Shown piece by piece: positions 62,809 through 64,000 of a stretch of DNA of 64,000 bases. This stretch comes from an uncultured Prevotellaceae bacterium (lineage in GTDB: Bacteria; Bacteroidota; Bacteroidia; Bacteroidales; Bacteroidaceae). How positions within the stretch are numbered: position 1 is the first letter of the stretch; every line of letters starts with the position of its first letter. The notes under the pieces were generated by a model that did not search any database, was not told the DNA's origin, and saw nothing but the letters and a program-made list of their open reading frames with translations. The position numbers and the translations under genes are program-made. Location: assembly GCA_900315455.1 (NCBI GenBank), contig OMZE01000004.1, positions 124,001-188,000 of the forward strand. The letters run 5' to 3'.

Positions 62809-63915
62809 ATGTCACTGGTGCGCTCCGCCCTATGGCAAGAAGCACCGTCTACCGAGGGATTTCCCCTCGACGAGCCGTCGTGGCATCACCTCCACTTCCT
62901 GGCATGCAAGCAGACCGTGCAAGGCATCGTCTACGATGCCATCTGCCAGTTGCCCGAAGAACTCCTGCCACCCACCGACCTGCTCATCCACTGGATGCAC
63001 GAGGTGCAGGGCATCGAGGCCAACTACCAACAGCAACTCCGCGCCCTTGCCTGGCTCACCACACGCATCGAGGCAGAGTCGGTGCTCCACCCCATCATCC
63101 TCAAGGGACTGCCCCTCGCAGCCCTCTACCCCACCCCCTCTCACCGTGTGAGTGGCGACATCGACATCTTCTACGGTAGCGCAGAGGCGGCAGAGACGGC
63201 CGACAGCCTTGTGGAGTCGTGGGGCACCATCGTCACCCGGGGCAAGTTCGGCGAGAGCGTCTTCACCATCAGCCATGTGCCCATCGAGCACCATGGCTAT
63301 CTCGTCCACTCTCATGTGCCCGTGCGCAAGCGGCGTCTCACGGCGTGGATAGAAAAGCGGATGAAAGATGCCGACGCCACCCTCCAAGTGAGCATTGCCG
63401 ACATGCCGGTCAGCGTGCTCACACCTGCGCTCGACCTCATCCAACTGAGCAGCCACAGCCTCGGACACGCCCTCAACGAGGGCATCAGCGTGAGGCAGAT
63501 GTGCGACCTTGCCATCTTCGCCCACCATCACTACGACACGCTGAGTGCCGCACCGCTCCGGCAACTCCTCAACCGCTTCGGCCTGCGGCGATGGACCGAC
63601 CTCTGCCTGAGTTACTGCACCACCTATCTTGGGCTCCCCACCAATCGGCTGCCTTATCCCGTGAAGCCCCACCACCCCATGCTCGCCGCCATGCACCGAG
63701 AAGTGATGCTCAGCGGCAACTTCGGACAGATGGACGACCGCTATGAGCGCAACCCCGACGGCAACTCTGCCGTCACTGCCCAGCGCATCTCGCGCAATGT
63801 GTGGCGCTATCTCCGCGTAGCCCCACTGGAGTCTACCAGCATGCTCTCCACCCTCACCACCCTATGGCTGAAAGACCGCATCTTCGGCAAAGAAGAGCAG
63901 CCCCCACAGCCATAA
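62809..63915 (+). CDS. Nucleotidyltransferase-like protein (NTP_transf_5 type)
   Basis: 368 residues from the ATG at 62809; a TTG eight codons upstream is possible. 'VLHPIILKGLPLAALYP' and 'VSGDIDIFYG' (Asp118, Asp120) are the nucleotidyltransferase motif, and a C-terminal helical half follows with 'LIQLSSHSLGHALNEGISVRQMCDLAIFAHH'. Proteins like this often accompany PqqD and HprK-like proteins in Bacteroidetes and PEP-CTERM loci, as I recall; the substrate is unknown. Last complete gene of the cassette. Confidence 0.75.
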   Translation: MSLVRSALWQEAPSTEGFPLDEPSWHHLHFLACKQTVQGIVYDAICQLPEELLPPTDLLIHWMHEVQGIEANYQQQLRALAWLTTRIEAESVLHPIILKGLPLAALYPTPSHRVSGDIDIFYGSAEAAETADSLVESWGTIVTRGKFGESVFTISHVPIEHHGYLVHSHVPVRKRRLTAWIEKRMKDADATLQVSIADMPVSVLTPALDLIQLSSHSLGHALNEGISVRQMCDLAIFAHHHYDTLSAAPLRQLLNRFGLRRWTDLCLSYCTTYLGLPTNRLPYPVKPHHPMLAAMHREVMLSGNFGQMDDRYERNPDGNSAVTAQRISRNVWRYLRVAPLESTSMLSTLTTLWLKDRIFGKEEQPPQP

Positions 63916-63918
63916 ATA

Positions 63919-63960
63919 CTATAGTCACTATTACCCCTATAGTCACTATAGTTACTATAG
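63919..63960. repeat. 9-nt tandem repeat, CTATAGnnn
   Basis: CTATAGTCA, CTATTACCC, CTATAGTCA, CTATAGTTA, CTATAG. Same unit and period as at 3258. Confidence 0.85.
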
Positions 63961-63985
63961 AAAGAACAAAAAACAATATATCATC

Positions 63986-64000
63986 ATGAAACAGAAACTC
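63986..64000 (+). CDS. Start of a gene leaving the window
   Basis: ATG at 63986 encodes MKQKL at the right edge, a basic start like that of many secreted proteins. Only five codons are visible, so its identity cannot be judged. The position, 70 bases after the nucleotidyltransferase, could place it in the cassette. Confidence 0.3.

Overview
The window looks like a chromosomal segment of a Bacteroidales bacterium, most probably a Prevotella-like member of the Prevotellaceae. Support seen directly: a SusC/SusD pair, lipoproteins with acidic residues after the lipobox Cys (the Bacteroidetes surface-export signal), repeated TTTG-N19/20-TAnnTTTG promoters (the Bacteroidetes sigma-ABfr consensus), fused NuoCD with an 11-subunit complex I lacking NuoE/F/G, split GcvPA/GcvPB, a type IX secretion sorting domain and a 900-residue MalQ with N-terminal starch-binding modules. 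No phage, plasmid, CRISPR array or complete insertion sequence was seen.

Layout. 1-3.2 kb: end of a TonB-dependent receptor and two surface lipoproteins (DUF5689 and tandem OB-fold-like repeats). 3.3-5.2 kb: tadA, yraN, pyrH. 5.3-12.2 kb (minus): a small polysaccharide-utilisation unit, SusC, SusD and a third lipoprotein, with a consensus promoter; the SusD signal peptide is out of frame with the rest of the gene. 12.3-15.0 kb (minus): DUF3298 lipoprotein, SpoU-type rRNA methyltransferase, SUMF1-type lipoprotein. 15.1-18.7 kb: T9SS type B protein and uvrA. 18.8-21.6 kb (minus): a RAYT-like transposase with REP-like palindromes, and comEC. 21.7-31.8 kb (minus): the nuo operon A-B-CD-H-I-J-K-L-M-N, preceded by a three-copy 74/75-bp repeat. 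32.2-34.4 kb (minus): N-acetylglucosamine-kinase-like protein, a tRNA gene with a 50-nt insertion in the anticodon loop, and an AraC regulator. 34.6-38.7 kb: a GH5-GH106 fusion. 39.2-44.3 kb: the threonine operon thrA - PGAM-like homoserine kinase candidate - thrC, preceded by an 87-bp repeat of the same family as the one before nuo. 44.4-51.2 kb: lplA-gcvT-gcvH-gcvPA-gcvPB-lpdA, a self-contained glycine cleavage operon. 51.3-54.7 kb: TonB-like protein, a 6S-like structured RNA candidate, ribE, a GH43-like protein and a membrane protein. 54.7-59.6 kb (minus): CotH-like protein, gph, malQ. 60.2-63.9 kb: HprK-like kinase, radical SAM/SPASM protein, PqqD-like protein and nucleotidyltransferase-like protein, behind a structured leader that could mask the ribosome binding site.

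How the parts work together. Most of the window is core metabolism (respiration, threonine, glycine/C1, riboflavin, UMP) mixed with outer-membrane glycan acquisition (SusCD, GH5-GH106, GH43, MalQ, GlcNAc-kinase-like). The least understood parts are the peptide-modification-like cassette at the right end, the interrupted tRNA, the promoter-bearing repeats shared by nuo and thr, the structured RNA before ribE, and several families of 7-nt and 9-nt tandem repeats in intergenic spaces. Functional calls rest on reading translated sequence and motifs; no database search was run.
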